From Methylotenera sp. (GTDB lineage: Bacteria > Pseudomonadota > Gammaproteobacteria > Burkholderiales > Methylophilaceae), in assembly GCA_030682715.1 (NCBI GenBank), contig JAUXNQ010000042.1, positions 1 through 64,000 on the forward strand: a stretch of 64,000 bases of DNA, in the 5' to 3' direction. The notes below the pieces were generated by a model, which had not been told where the DNA came from, did not search any database, and worked only from the letters and a program-made list of their open reading frames with translations. Below are positions 24,425-34,863 of this stretch, piece by piece. Within the stretch, counting starts at the first letter, position 1; every line of letters starts with the position of its first letter. The position numbers were made by a program, and so were the translations under genes.

Positions 24425-25843
24425 TCAAGGCAACTGATGCACCCATTCCACTAAGGCATCTTGCGCACCTCGACTGGCACCTGCATTAGCATGATTCACT
24501 AGCATCACCATCACATGGCGATGCCCGTTTGCATCTAACACATACCCTGCAATTGCACTTACGCCATTAATGGAGCCTGTTTTAAGATGCGCACGTCCAT
24601 TCGATGCACTATCTTGCAAACGTTGTTTCACAGTGCCATCCATCGACAAAATCGGCATAGAGGACATGAACTCAGGCATCACTGGGCTTAAGTAAGCACG
24701 TACTAACATCTTGCCTAACTGTTCCGCGCTGATGCGCTCTACACGCGACAATCCTGAGCCATTTTCGAGCACGAATCCATTGCCATTTAACCCACTTGCT
24801 AAGAGCCAGCTCTTAACTGCCATCACGCCTTTTGTAACAGTAGCAGGTGTGCCCACTTTTTCTGCGGCTATGGTCAGCAACAGTTGCCGCGCCATCAGGT
24901 TATTACTCCATTTATTGATATCGCGCACTACACTACCCAATGGCTCAGAGGACTGCTCTAACAATTTATGAGCGGTGCTGGGAATTGGCTGACGCCTCAA
25001 TGTGCCTGCAAACTCACCACCTAAGTCGCGCCATATTTTTTTAAAGGTGAAAAACGCATATTGCGCGTCATCAAACAAGCTAAGCTCTAAAAAACGCTCG
25101 CCACAATCGGGCGCATAAACACCATTAAAAGTGACCACTGCTGTATTGGTGTTGGTTTGAACATCATAGTTCATTCTGCCGCGCCAATTTCCACAGTCAC
25201 CTTTAACCGTTTTCATGTTGTTAATAATTGTCACCTCAGGTAGCTCAAACTCCTGATTCACGTTCACCACATCATCAATTGCGCTAAACCTAAAACTGGT
25301 ACTGCGGCCATTCACAGAAAATGCACTTGGCTTTGCATTATAAGCACGCCATTTTTCGTCATCAAAGCTAATGCCGTTATCCACATCATCAGCAAAATAA
25401 GTTTTATCAATAATTAAATCACCGTCAACTTTCTTAACGCCAGCTTGCCTTAAGCTCATTAATAACCGCCAAAAATCCTGTGCTTTAAAACTAGGGTCAC
25501 CATAGCCTTTAATCATTAAATTGCCATTTAGTACCCCATTTTTAATGTACCCATCTTGAAATTTACTGTCATGGTACAACTCCGTCTTCCAACGATAAGC
25601 AGGAGTAAGCAAATCAAGCGCTGCATTGGTAGTGACCATTTTCATGACCGATGCAGGGTTCATGCTTTTATCAGCATTATGTTTTAAGATGGCGATATTA
25701 CTATCCACCGCTTGCACATAAACCGACACGTTTTGCTGAGGGACACCCGCGTTTTTAAGAGCATTGGCAACTGGGGTGGGAAGTTCAGCTTGCGCTTGCA
25801 GGCAACACAATATCAAACCAAAAAATAACGCGAATCTTTTCAT
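24425..25843 (-). CDS. dacB: D-alanyl-D-alanine carboxypeptidase/endopeptidase (PBP4 type)
   Basis: A 472-aa class C penicillin-binding protein. The signal peptide ends at QAQA (about 19). The active-site SxxK is SVMK (about 64), SxN is in NKWSNNLMAR and KTG is LKTGSINGVSA. A large insertion between SxxK and SxN (about 100-270) is typical of PBP4. The enzyme trims stem peptides and cuts crosslinks in the periplasm. It overlaps the end of bioA by 4 bp (ATGA), so it is cotranscribed with bioA although the functions are unrelated. Confidence 0.93.
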   Translation of the reverse strand: MKRFALFFGLILCCLQAQAELPTPVANALKNAGVPQQNVSVYVQAVDSNIAILKHNADKSMNPASVMKMVTTNAALDLLTPAYRWKTELYHDSKFQDGYIKNGVLNGNLMIKGYGDPSFKAQDFWRLLMSLRQAGVKKVDGDLIIDKTYFADDVDNGISFDDEKWRAYNAKPSAFSVNGRSTSFRFSAIDDVVNVNQEFELPEVTIINNMKTVKGDCGNWRGRMNYDVQTNTNTAVVTFNGVYAPDCGERFLELSLFDDAQYAFFTFKKIWRDLGGEFAGTLRRQPIPSTAHKLLEQSSEPLGSVVRDINKWSNNLMARQLLLTIAAEKVGTPATVTKGVMAVKSWLLASGLNGNGFVLENGSGLSRVERISAEQLGKMLVRAYLSPVMPEFMSSMPILSMDGTVKQRLQDSASNGRAHLKTGSINGVSAIAGYVLDANGHRHVMVMLVNHANAGASRGAQDALVEWVHQLP

Positions 25844-27168
25844 AGAATGCTCTGAATCACTGCATTAGTTTGACTTACCATAAACTCAATCTCAGCTTCA
25901 TTAATAGTATAAGGGGGCATAAAATAAACTGTGTTTCCAATGGGGCGTAACAACAAGCCTTGCTGCATTGCCGTTTGGTAGCATTGTTTTGCAAACTGCG
26001 CATTATTCGTCACCACATCAAACGCAAAAATCATCCCTTGATGACGTAAATGTTGAATAGGCAGGTGAGTAAGCACTTGCATCTCCTTCAAAATCAACGC
26101 AGATTTATCAAGATTTTTCTGTACGATATGTTCTGACTCAAAAATATCTAAGGTCGCTAATGCTGCACTACATGCTAGTGGGTTACCCGTATAACTATGA
26201 CTATGTAAAAAACCACGCACCGTACTGTCGTTATAAAATGCCTGGTAAATAGTATCTGTTGTTAGCACTGCCGATAACGGTAAATATCCACCAGTAATGC
26301 CTTTAGAGAGGCAGACAAAATCGGCGATATCACTTACTTTGCACCCCACAGTTTTTGCTTGTTCAGTCGCAAACATCGAGCCAGTGCGGCCAAACCCTAC
26401 GGCAATCTCATCCACAATTAAATGCACCTGATATTGCGTACAAATCTCGCGTGCTTTAGCAAGGTAAGTCGGGTGATACATCGCCATACCTGCGGCACAT
26501 TGCACCAGCGGCTCAATAATAAATGCCGCCAATTCTGCATGATGCTGGGCTATGTAGCCTTTCAGTTGCTCGGCACAGCGTAGCGCGTAATCTTCTGCAC
26601 TTTCGCCCACTTCTGCCAGCCTAAAATCTGGGCTAGGCATTTGTGCAGACTGTCTCAATAATGGCGCATACGTATCTTTAAAAATAGCAACGTCTGTGAC
26701 ACTCAACGCGCCTAGCGTTTCACCGTGGTAACTATTTTGCAGGCTAATAAATTTGGACTTATCAGGTTGGCCAATATTACGCCAATAGTGAAAGCTCATC
26801 TTTAATGCAATCTCAGTAGCACTCGCGCCGTCACTTGCGTAAAACGCATGGCCTAGACCAGTGAGCCTAGCTAATTTCTCTGAAAGGCTAATCACTGGCT
26901 CATGCGTAAAGCCTGCCAGCATCACGTGCTCTAAAGTATCAAGCTGTTGTTTGATGGCATCTTTGATACGCGGGTTGTTATGCCCAAACAGATTCACCCA
27001 CCATGAACTGACGGTATCTAAATACCTTTTGCCATCTGCATCATAAAGCCAGACACCTTCACCTTTATGGATAGGTATTAGCGGAAAAGATTCATGTTGC
27101 TTCATCTGCGTGCATGGGTGCCATACAGATTGCATACTGCGATTGAGCAGGTTTTTATTGGTTGTCAT
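25840..27168 (-). CDS. bioA: Adenosylmethionine-8-amino-7-oxononanoate aminotransferase
   Basis: A 442-aa class III PLP aminotransferase of biotin synthesis. WHPCTQMKQHES near the N terminus and the SYHGETLGALSVTD motif are diagnostic for BioA. The PLP lysine is in CLSKGITGGYLPLSAV, and the metal-like aspartate motif is HLIVDEIAVGFGRTG. The ORF track start (27237) lies inside the toxin gene; the ATG at 27168 matches the usual family start and lies 16 bp after the toxin stop codon. No other bio gene is in the window. It is flanked by a toxin-antitoxin pair upstream and dacB downstream. Confidence 0.94.
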   Translation of the reverse strand: MTTNKNLLNRSMQSVWHPCTQMKQHESFPLIPIHKGEGVWLYDADGKRYLDTVSSWWVNLFGHNNPRIKDAIKQQLDTLEHVMLAGFTHEPVISLSEKLARLTGLGHAFYASDGASATEIALKMSFHYWRNIGQPDKSKFISLQNSYHGETLGALSVTDVAIFKDTYAPLLRQSAQMPSPDFRLAEVGESAEDYALRCAEQLKGYIAQHHAELAAFIIEPLVQCAAGMAMYHPTYLAKAREICTQYQVHLIVDEIAVGFGRTGSMFATEQAKTVGCKVSDIADFVCLSKGITGGYLPLSAVLTTDTIYQAFYNDSTVRGFLHSHSYTGNPLACSAALATLDIFESEHIVQKNLDKSALILKEMQVLTHLPIQHLRHQGMIFAFDVVTNNAQFAKQCYQTAMQQGLLLRPIGNTVYFMPPYTINEAEIEFMVSQTNAVIQSIL

Positions 27169-27184
27169 ATTTTTAGAAAAATCT

Positions 27185-27475
27185 TTATCTAAATTGGTCT
27201 TCACGCTGATGTTTAATTGCCAATACCACCACAACATTCACTAATCTATCAAACTCGTAAATAGCTATATAGCCTGTATTGCCACGTGAAATTACTAACT
27301 CACGCATACAAGCACCTACCAAGCGCCCAACTTCTGGATGACGTTTTAGCAGATGAAGGCCGTCGTCAATGATGTCAAATATATCAAGTGCCGCGACTAA
27401 ATCCACATCCATTAAAAAATTAACTACCCGTTCAATATCCGCCATTGCCGCGTTTGAATACTCAAGTTTTGTCAT
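27185..27475 (-). CDS. RelE/ParE-family toxin
   Basis: A 96-aa ParE/RelE-fold protein: LEYSNAAMADIERVVNFL, then DGLHLLKRHPEVGRLVG, MRELVISRGNTGYIAIYEFD and VVVLAIKHQREDQFR. These are the standard features of the ParE branch, which usually inhibits gyrase, although the target cannot be told here. It lies 16 bp downstream of an RHH antitoxin gene on the same strand and 16 bp upstream of bioA. The pair forms a complete type II toxin-antitoxin module. Confidence 0.88.
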   Translation of the reverse strand: MTKLEYSNAAMADIERVVNFLMDVDLVAALDIFDIIDDGLHLLKRHPEVGRLVGACMRELVISRGNTGYIAIYEFDRLVNVVVVLAIKHQREDQFR

Positions 27476-27491
27476 TTAATGACCTTAGCAC

Positions 27492-27773
27492 TCAACCGCG
27501 TTTAATGGGCTGTGGTTTTGGCAAGTCAATGCCTTGAATTTTTGCGCGGAAATAAGCACTTACATCATCGGCGTCGTAGGCAATGCCCGTCTCTTGATAA
27601 TGCTTTAATGACGCCTCTGCGCGCGCCATAAAAGCCCGGTTCTCTTCAATACGTTCTGTCTGCTCAGCAATTGCCTCTACCATAAACGCATGTGCGGACT
27701 TACCTGTATCTGCGGCTAGTTTTATGATGCGTTCTTTTAAGCTATCAGGAAGTTTTAAGCTTGTCGTTGCCAT
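27492..27773 (-). CDS. Ribbon-helix-helix antitoxin (ParD/CopG type)
   Basis: A 93-aa antitoxin. The RHH DNA-binding part is TTSLKLPDSLKERIIKLAADTGKSAHAFMVEAI in two short pieces, followed by a charged C-terminal tail that would wrap the toxin. The ORF track starts at 27953, which would run into the divergent rlhA gene; the ATG at 27773 has a strong AAGGAG at 6 nt and is clearly right. A perfect GTGTTAC-CAAA-GTAACAC palindrome 24 bp upstream is a probable autoregulatory operator. Confidence 0.9.
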   Translation of the reverse strand: MATTSLKLPDSLKERIIKLAADTGKSAHAFMVEAIAEQTERIEENRAFMARAEASLKHYQETGIAYDADDVSAYFRAKIQGIDLPKPQPIKRG

Positions 27774-27796
27774 TTGGTTCTCCTTAACTCGATAAA

Positions 27797-27833
27797 GTGT
27801 TACCAAAGTAACACCTTGCATTAAAGCTGTCAA
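27797..27833 (-). promoter_or_regulatory. Promoter and operator of the toxin-antitoxin module
   Basis: On the minus strand, TTGACA (27833-27828) is followed 17 bp later by TACTTT, which lies inside the perfect palindrome GTGTTAC-CAAA-GTAACAC (27797-27814). The overlap of operator and -10 is what an autorepressed antitoxin promoter would show. Confidence 0.65.
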
Positions 27834-27882
27834 ACTGTGTTTATGGTATAGTGCGCATCTTGTTGATTTAAATGTAATATCC

Positions 27883-29796
27883 ATGCAAAAAACTCGCCGC
27901 CATTTAGAACTGCTCGCTCCTGCAAAAAATGCTGATTTTGGAATTGAAGCCATTAATCATGGCGCAGATGCGGTGTATATTGGTGGCCCAGCCTTTGGTG
28001 CACGCGCTAAAGCGCCTAACACCATTGCAGACATTGCACGCTTAGTGAAACACGCCCATCGCTACCACGCTGAGGTGTTTGTAGCACTCAATACCATTTT
28101 TCATGATAACGAGCTTGAGGGTGTGCGTGAGCTTGTGCACCAACTTTACGACGCTGAAGTAGACGCGCTCATTGTGCAAGATATGGGTTTACTGGAAATG
28201 GATTTACCACCGATACAGTTACACGCCAGTACACAGACGGATATCCGTACGGTAGAAAAAGCTGCGTTTCTAGATCAAGTTGGCTTCTCGCAAATTGTAT
28301 TAGCACGCGAGTTAGATTTAAACACCATCAAAAGAATCGCTGATGCTACTTCATGTAATCTGGAATTTTTCATTCACGGTGCATTATGCGTTGCATTCAG
28401 CGGCCAATGTTTTATCAGCCATGCGCATACTGGGCGTAGTGCTAATCGTGGTGAATGTTCACAGGAGTGCCGCTTACCCTTTACACTAGAAGATCAAAAG
28501 GGTCGTATTATTGGTAAGGATAAACACTTTTTATCCATGAAAGATAATGACCAAAGCGCCAACTTACGCGCATTGATTCAGGCAGGCGTTAGCTCATTTA
28601 AAATTGAAGGCCGCTACAAAGACTTACCCTATGTGAAAAACGCCACTGCGCATTACCGTGAGTTGATTGATGAAATTCTAAACGACATGCCAGAGCTGGC
28701 AAAATCATCTTCAGGTCACGCCACTTATACATTCACCCCGCAACCTGAAAAAACCTTTAACCGTAGCGCAACCGACTACTTTGTGAATGGGCGACAAGCC
28801 GATATTGGCGCATTTGATACGCCTAAATTTTCTGGTGAGGCCTTAGGTAAAGTCACCAAAGTAGGTAACGATTACTTTGAAGTGGAAACCGACATTCAGC
28901 TACACAATGGCGACGGCGTATGCTTTTTTGACGTGCATAAAGAGCTAGTCGGCTTACGCGTCAACACGGTAGAGGGTAAAAGACTCTACCCGAACGAAAT
29001 GCCAACGGATATCCGCCGCAACACCATCGTTTACAGAAACCGCGACCACGCTTTTATACGCTTGCTAGAAAAAGATTCAGCACAGCGAAAAATTACGATT
29101 ACCATGAATTTTTACGAAACCGCCAATGGTTTTGCATTAACTGTTACCGATGAAAACGGCTTTAGCGCAACTACCACCTGCGAAGCAGAAAAACAAAGCG
29201 CACAAAATCTGGAAAAAGCGGAAACTAGCCTGCGTGAGAACCTGAGCAAACTGGGCGGTACAGACTTTACCGCCCAAGAGATTCAGATTAGCACTGCTCA
29301 AACATGGTTTATCCCTGCCTCTGTCGTTAACAACTTACGACGTGATGCAATCGAGCAATTACAGCAAACCCGTGATTTAGGCTACCAACGCCCACCACGC
29401 CGTGAAGCAGCGCAACCACCTGCGATTTTCCCCGAAGACACGCTCAGCTACCTTGCCAATGTGTACAACAAAAAAGCACGTCAGTTTTATGAAAAACATG
29501 GCGTAAAAATGATTGCAGCTGCTTATGAAGCCAATAAAGAGCTAGGTGGAGTACCGCTCATGATCACCAAGCACTGTCTGCGTTTTAGCCACGGACTGTG
29601 CCCGAAAGAAGCTAAAGGCGTAATTGGCGTACAAGGGACTGTCACCGCAGAACCAATGACGCTGATTAACGGCAACGACCGCTACACACTGAAGTTTGAT
29701 TGCAAGCCATGCGAAATGCATGTGATGGGTAAAATTCGTAAACCTGTGTTGCATATGCTACAACCACAGCCTGTACAGTTTCATGCAAAACGCTAG
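27883..29796 (+). CDS. rlhA: 23S rRNA C2501 hydroxylation protein RlhA (U32 family)
   Basis: A 637-aa U32-family protein. It aligns by eye along its whole length with E. coli RlhA/YdcP (653 aa): HLELLAPAKNADFGIEAINH, HGADAVYIGGPAFGAR, CVAFSGQCFISHAHTGRSAN, RGECSQECRLP, KIEGRYKDLPYVKN and a C-terminal cysteine set (KHCLRFSHGLCPKEAKG, FDCKPCEMHVMG). Conserved cysteines probably hold an Fe-S cluster. RlhA is needed for 5-hydroxycytidine at 23S position 2501. The length and DUF3656-like middle distinguish it from TrhP (about 450 aa). The old 'peptidase U32' name is misleading. It is divergent from the antitoxin gene. Confidence 0.92.
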   Translation: MQKTRRHLELLAPAKNADFGIEAINHGADAVYIGGPAFGARAKAPNTIADIARLVKHAHRYHAEVFVALNTIFHDNELEGVRELVHQLYDAEVDALIVQDMGLLEMDLPPIQLHASTQTDIRTVEKAAFLDQVGFSQIVLARELDLNTIKRIADATSCNLEFFIHGALCVAFSGQCFISHAHTGRSANRGECSQECRLPFTLEDQKGRIIGKDKHFLSMKDNDQSANLRALIQAGVSSFKIEGRYKDLPYVKNATAHYRELIDEILNDMPELAKSSSGHATYTFTPQPEKTFNRSATDYFVNGRQADIGAFDTPKFSGEALGKVTKVGNDYFEVETDIQLHNGDGVCFFDVHKELVGLRVNTVEGKRLYPNEMPTDIRRNTIVYRNRDHAFIRLLEKDSAQRKITITMNFYETANGFALTVTDENGFSATTTCEAEKQSAQNLEKAETSLRENLSKLGGTDFTAQEIQISTAQTWFIPASVVNNLRRDAIEQLQQTRDLGYQRPPRREAAQPPAIFPEDTLSYLANVYNKKARQFYEKHGVKMIAAAYEANKELGGVPLMITKHCLRFSHGLCPKEAKGVIGVQGTVTAEPMTLINGNDRYTLKFDCKPCEMHVMGKIRKPVLHMLQPQPVQFHAKR

Positions 29797-29855
29797 GCCA
29801 CCACAAAACCACCAATGACTGAATGACACTAGCGCTTCTATTACGATACAAAATT

Positions 29856-30197
29856 TTAGGCTTTTTTCACAAACTCAGACTTCAACTTCATCGCACCAAT
29901 GCCATCTATTTTGCAATCAATATCATGGTCACCGTCCACCAGTCGAATGTTTTTAACCTTGGTACCCACTTTCACCACCAATGAAGCCCCCTTCACCTTC
30001 AGGTCTTTAATCACTGTAATCGTGTCGCCATCTTGCAGCACATTACCATTCGAATCCTTAATGACACGCACATCATCCGTACTTTCTGCGCCACCATCTT
30101 TTGACCACTCATGCGCACACTCTGGGCAAACGTACATATCGCCATCTTCATAGGTGTATTCAGAGTTACATTTAGGACATGGTGGAAGTTGAGACAT
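29856..30197 (-). CDS. yjdM: Zinc-ribbon YjdM/PhnA family protein
   Basis: A 113-aa protein with an N-terminal zinc ribbon ([15 protein letters not shown] and [10 protein letters not shown]) and a C-terminal SH3-like domain ([40 protein letters not shown]). Both halves match YjdM, formerly called PhnA. It is not the phosphonoacetate hydrolase of the same name. The function is unknown; it is widespread in proteobacteria. It lies convergent with rlhA and stands alone. Confidence 0.93.
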   Translation of the reverse strand: MSQLPPCPKCNSEYTYEDGDMYVCPECAHEWSKDGGAESTDDVRVIKDSNGNVLQDGDTITVIKDLKVKGASLVVKVGTKVKNIRLVDGDHDIDCKIDGIGAMKLKSEFVKKA

Positions 30198-30384
30198 AGA
30201 TAACTTTCTAAACGATTAAACAATATTAGAATTGTAGTTCAGTAGAGACCTTAAGGGAAAGACAATATCTTGAGCATGGTTATTTAATACCAACAATCTC
30301 AACCACTTTGGATTTAACATGTTCTTTCATGAACTCATTTGAGTTAATATTTGATTGACTAACATCCAAACAAGAAGCTTATCT

Positions 30385-30873
30385 ATGAGCATATTTAACA
30401 ACACTTTTAAAATAGACGAATCCAAATCGCTTCAAGAAAATTATATATTCTGGCTTGCGACATGTGCTCCCGTCGCTATTGCATTAATCTTTGCATTCCC
30501 ACTGATGTTTAAATTAAACTTTGATTTCTCTAAAGAAGGCTATCAATATTTCTTAGAGTCATTTAAATTCCCTTTTTGGATAGGATCGTCAAGTATAGTT
30601 TTTGGTGTCGTTATTGGTAGATTTCATGGATCAGCTCAAAGAGCTGCAACATTAAACTCAACAAAAGTACAAAATAATTTTGCAAACTATTTAAACCACA
30701 GAGATCACTTCCAGAAATATATGCAAACAGTTTCTGATGAGTTTGATATAAAAATTGATGCATTCAAGATATATGGAATCATATTCAGTGAATCAACACC
30801 AGAGCTCATAAGCATCAAGTTATCCCAAGGCGTCTCTGAATATTTCACTTCAAAATTTAGTTCAGAATTTTGA
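30385..30873 (+). CDS. Unknown two-helix membrane protein, first part of a TGA-split reading frame
   Basis: A 162-aa protein with two transmembrane helices (YIFWLATCAPVAIALIFAF and FPFWIGSSSIVFGVVIG) followed by a soluble part. I do not recognise a family. The ORF track begins at TTG; ATG at 30385 is preferred. The frame ends at one TGA (30871-30873) and the same frame continues GAA-AAG-ATG into the next ORF, so the two may have been one gene of about 265 aa. The AT-rich composition suggests an acquired or fast-evolving gene. The surroundings, yjdM and an aldo/keto reductase, give no hint. Confidence 0.6.
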   Translation: MSIFNNTFKIDESKSLQENYIFWLATCAPVAIALIFAFPLMFKLNFDFSKEGYQYFLESFKFPFWIGSSSIVFGVVIGRFHGSAQRAATLNSTKVQNNFANYLNHRDHFQKYMQTVSDEFDIKIDAFKIYGIIFSESTPELISIKLSQGVSEYFTSKFSSEF

Positions 30874-30879
30874 GAAAAG

Positions 30880-31182
30880 ATGAAGACTGCGTCTCCTATG
30901 TTCTCTATTACAGAAGTAAATATCTACTTTCCTAGGTTTGCGAAAGAAGTTGGTATCAATGCTGAAAAAACTAAAGTTACCGACTACGATTGCCTAAAAG
31001 AAAAATTAATAAAAATTAGAAAAATCTACCGTCGCGCAATGGAATATGGTTTTACAAGAAGCAATCTGCCATCAGAAATTGAGTCGGAGGAGTCTGGCTT
31101 CTCAATGCTCATTGGTGATTTTGACTCATGGGCAATGCAAAATAATTTCAAAAAACCATGGGCAGACTCTGGTTTTTTCTAA
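30880..31182 (+). CDS. Unknown small protein, continuing the upstream frame after one TGA
   Basis: A 100-aa soluble protein (MFSITEVNIYFPRFAKEVG, KIRKIYRRAMEYGF, MLIGDFDSWAMQNNF). It is in the same frame as the preceding ORF, with only TGA-GAA-AAG between stop and ATG. It could be a separate coupled gene, since GAG lies 5 nt before the ATG, or the C-terminal part of a gene broken by a nonsense mutation. No family is recognised. It ends 3 bp before the convergent aldo/keto reductase gene. Confidence 0.55.
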   Translation: MKTASPMFSITEVNIYFPRFAKEVGINAEKTKVTDYDCLKEKLIKIRKIYRRAMEYGFTRSNLPSEIESEESGFSMLIGDFDSWAMQNNFKKPWADSGFF

Positions 31183-31184
31183 GT

Positions 31185-32255
31185 TCAAGGCGCTGGATTC
31201 ATCATCGTCAAATGTAAATGCTCAATCTCTTGCATCACTTCTGGCGATAACCGCGTATCCCATGCATCAATATTTTCTTTTAACTGCTGCATCGTAGTCG
31301 CACCAATAATCGTGCTACTCACAAACCAGCGGTGATACACAAAGCTCAATGCTAATTGTGTTGGTGTAAGCCCATGTGCCCTAGCCAGCTTGGCATAGGC
31401 AGCACTCGCAGGAAATACGTTTGGCTTTTTGTAGCGTTGCGCATAGCCTAAAAACATGGTGACGCGCCCTTTTGCCTCTGGGTTATCAATGTACTTTGCG
31501 GTGAGGTGACCAAATGCCAGCGGTGAGTATGCAAGCAAACCCACTTGCTCGCGATACAACACTTCAGACATACCAAACTCCATGCCGCGGTTAATCAAGT
31601 TATAGCAGTTTTGGACACTGGCAATATGCGGCAGATTGTAAGCTTTAGCGATACGCACAAACTCCATCACACCCCACGGTTGCTCATTCGATAAACCGAC
31701 ATAACGCACCTTGCCCTCTTGCACTAACTCAGCCAGCGTTTCCAGTTGGTTTTGTATCGATACCCATGCATTCTCTTCCCCTTGCTGATAAACACCAGAC
31801 TCAAACTCACCCGCAGGGTCAAACTGATATTGCCCAAACATCGGCACATTGCGCTCTGGCCAATGCAGTTGGTATAAATCGATATAATCAGTCTGCAAAC
31901 GCTGTAACGAGCCCTCAATTGCCTCGCGAATATTGGCACGGTCTAGCGACGGTGGGCCGCCGCGAATCCAATCTAACCCACGGCGTGGCCCAGAAACTTT
32001 ACCCGCTAATATAATTTGGTCACGTGGCTGCTTCTTTAACCAATTTCCCACCATAGACTCAGTACGCGTATAGGTTTCAGCCTTAGGCGGTACTGGGTAC
32101 ATTTCAGCCGTATCAATAAAATTAATGCCGCGCGCCAACGCATAATCTAATTGCGCGTGCGCCTCTGCCTCAGAGTTTTGGTCACCATACGTCATTGTGC
32201 CTAAGCAAACTTTAGAAACATTAAGTGCCGAGGCGCCTAACTTAGTCAATTCCAC
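31185..32255 (-). CDS. tas: Aldo/keto reductase, Tas type
   Basis: A 356-aa NADP(H)-dependent TIM-barrel oxidoreductase. The catalytic tetrad is visible as FIDTAEMYPV (Asp and Tyr), LAGKVSG (Lys) and LYQLHWPERN (His). The C-terminal SSTIIGATTMQQLKENIDAW binds the cofactor. The ADP-linked length and sequence style (LGTMTYGDQNSEAEAHAQLD) match E. coli Tas (346 aa). The physiological substrate is not known. It is divergent from groES with about 160 bp between them. Confidence 0.88.
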   Translation of the reverse strand: MELTKLGASALNVSKVCLGTMTYGDQNSEAEAHAQLDYALARGINFIDTAEMYPVPPKAETYTRTESMVGNWLKKQPRDQIILAGKVSGPRRGLDWIRGGPPSLDRANIREAIEGSLQRLQTDYIDLYQLHWPERNVPMFGQYQFDPAGEFESGVYQQGEENAWVSIQNQLETLAELVQEGKVRYVGLSNEQPWGVMEFVRIAKAYNLPHIASVQNCYNLINRGMEFGMSEVLYREQVGLLAYSPLAFGHLTAKYIDNPEAKGRVTMFLGYAQRYKKPNVFPASAAYAKLARAHGLTPTQLALSFVYHRWFVSSTIIGATTMQQLKENIDAWDTRLSPEVMQEIEHLHLTMMNPAP

Positions 32256-32295
32256 TGTACAACCTCATTTATTTTAAAAAATATCAGCATCAGCA

Positions 32296-32323
32296 CTTGA
32301 AATTAATTTTTAGTGCCCCAAAT
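32296..32323 (+). promoter_or_regulatory. Sigma32 heat-shock promoter of groES-groEL
   Basis: CTTGAAA (32296-32302), a 13-bp spacer and CCCCAAAT (32316-32323) match the sigma32 consensus (CTTGAAA / CCCCATNT) at all but one position. The expected start site falls within the CIRCE element. Confidence 0.8.
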
Positions 32324-32349
32324 TAGCAATCAAGGTGTGCGAGTGCTAA
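32323..32349. promoter_or_regulatory. CIRCE operator (HrcA binding site)
   Basis: TTAGCAATC-N9-GAGTGCTAA matches the CIRCE consensus TTAGCACTC-N9-GAGTGCTAA with one mismatch. It directly follows the sigma32 -10 box, so HrcA would repress the same promoter. Confidence 0.88.
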
Positions 32350-32416
32350 AATACCGCATTACCCATGCAATTCAATATTTAGATGTATATTTTAAGACCT
32401 AATCAGGAGAAACCGT

Positions 32417-32704
32417 ATGAAAATTCGTCCTTTACACGATCGCGTGATTGTTAAACGTTCAGAAGAAGAGCGTACAACCGCATCTGGCATTGTGATTCCA
32501 GATTCTGCCACAGAAAAACCAGACCAAGGCGTTATTCAAGCGATTGGTTCAGGCAAACGCGATGAAAGCGGCAAAGTAATTGCCCTTGACGTTAAAGTAG
32601 GCGACAAAGTGCTTTTCGGCAAATACGCAGGCCAAACTGTTAAAGTTGACGGTGAAGAGCTGTTGGTTATGCGCGAAGAAGACATCATGGCTATCGTCGA
32701 ATAA
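32417..32704 (+). CDS. groES: Co-chaperonin GroES
   Basis: The 95-aa lid of the GroEL folding chamber. [20 protein letters not shown] at the N terminus, the mobile loop ([18 protein letters not shown]) and the C-terminal [19 protein letters not shown] are all standard. AGGAGA precedes the ATG. Transcription is from the sigma32/CIRCE region. Unusually, about 307 bp separate its stop codon from groEL, and the gap is filled by two long imperfect palindromes. Confidence 0.97.
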   Translation: MKIRPLHDRVIVKRSEEERTTASGIVIPDSATEKPDQGVIQAIGSGKRDESGKVIALDVKVGDKVLFGKYAGQTVKVDGEELLVMREEDIMAIVE

Positions 32705-32708
32705 CTTG

Positions 32709-32821
32709 GCGGTCTGCGAGTTCGCGCTACTGCGTTGCTCGAAGCCGTTTAAGCTTGCCGTACTTTACGTACTGTCTGCGCTTAATACGTTTCTCGCGTC
32801 TTGTATCGCTTCCTCTCGCCA
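32709..32821. repeat. Long imperfect inverted repeat, groES-groEL gap (family D, copy 1)
   Basis: The centre is GTACTTTACGTAC, with arms that pair imperfectly over about 50 bp on each side (for example GCTTAAACGG against GCTTAATACG). The core CTTGCCGTACTTTACGTACT is nearly repeated after groEL at 34703-34723. No ORF lies here. It could form a large mRNA hairpin between the two chaperonin genes. Confidence 0.55.
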
Positions 32822-32870
32822 CCCCAAGCGTGATGATTTAGTTCGACTTTTTTAATTTTTAACAGGATAT

Positions 32871-34651
<1,781 letters not shown>

Positions 34652-34652
<1 letters not shown>

Positions 34653-34778
34653 ATCTGACTTTCAGTTCATCGATGATGCGTTGTTGGTTTCATCATTTAC
34701 TCCTTGCCGTACTTAACGTACTGCCTGCGTCGTAAATGATTTCACCAGCTAGCCTCACCTTCGAGCTGAAGCCAGATT
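34652..34778. repeat. Long imperfect inverted repeat after groEL (family D, copy 3)
   Basis: Starts at the groEL stop codon. Outer arms AATCTGACTTTCAGTTC and GAGCTGAAGCCAGATT pair with few mismatches, and inner arms share GTAAATGAT around the centre GTACTTAACGTAC. The core is almost the same as in copy 1 but the outer arms differ and still pair. Confidence 0.6.
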
Positions 34779-34803
34779 GCTATAATGCAACTGCACTAAA
34801 AAC

Positions 34804-34838
34804 AAAAAGCCCCGCAATTTTGCGGGGCTTTTTTTATT
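34804..34838 (+). terminator. Rho-independent terminator after groEL
   Basis: AAAAAGCCCCGCAA-TT-TTGCGGGGCTTTTT is a perfect stem followed by a T-run. It would end the groES-groEL message and can also work in reverse for the autotransporter gene. Confidence 0.93.
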
Positions 34839-34863
34839 TTATCCGATACGTTATTACAGTACG

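Noticed and set aside
27169-27237. N-terminal extension of BioA in the ORF track
   Set aside because: It lies within the toxin gene and adds residues unlike the family; the internal ATG fits better.
27774-27953. N-terminal 60 residues of the antitoxin ORF
   Set aside because: They overlap the divergent rlhA start and the promoter/operator; AAGGAG marks the ATG at 27773.
30871-30873. TGA read as selenocysteine
   Set aside because: No redox motif surrounds the codon, no SECIS-like hairpin is apparent just after it, and a start codon follows at once.
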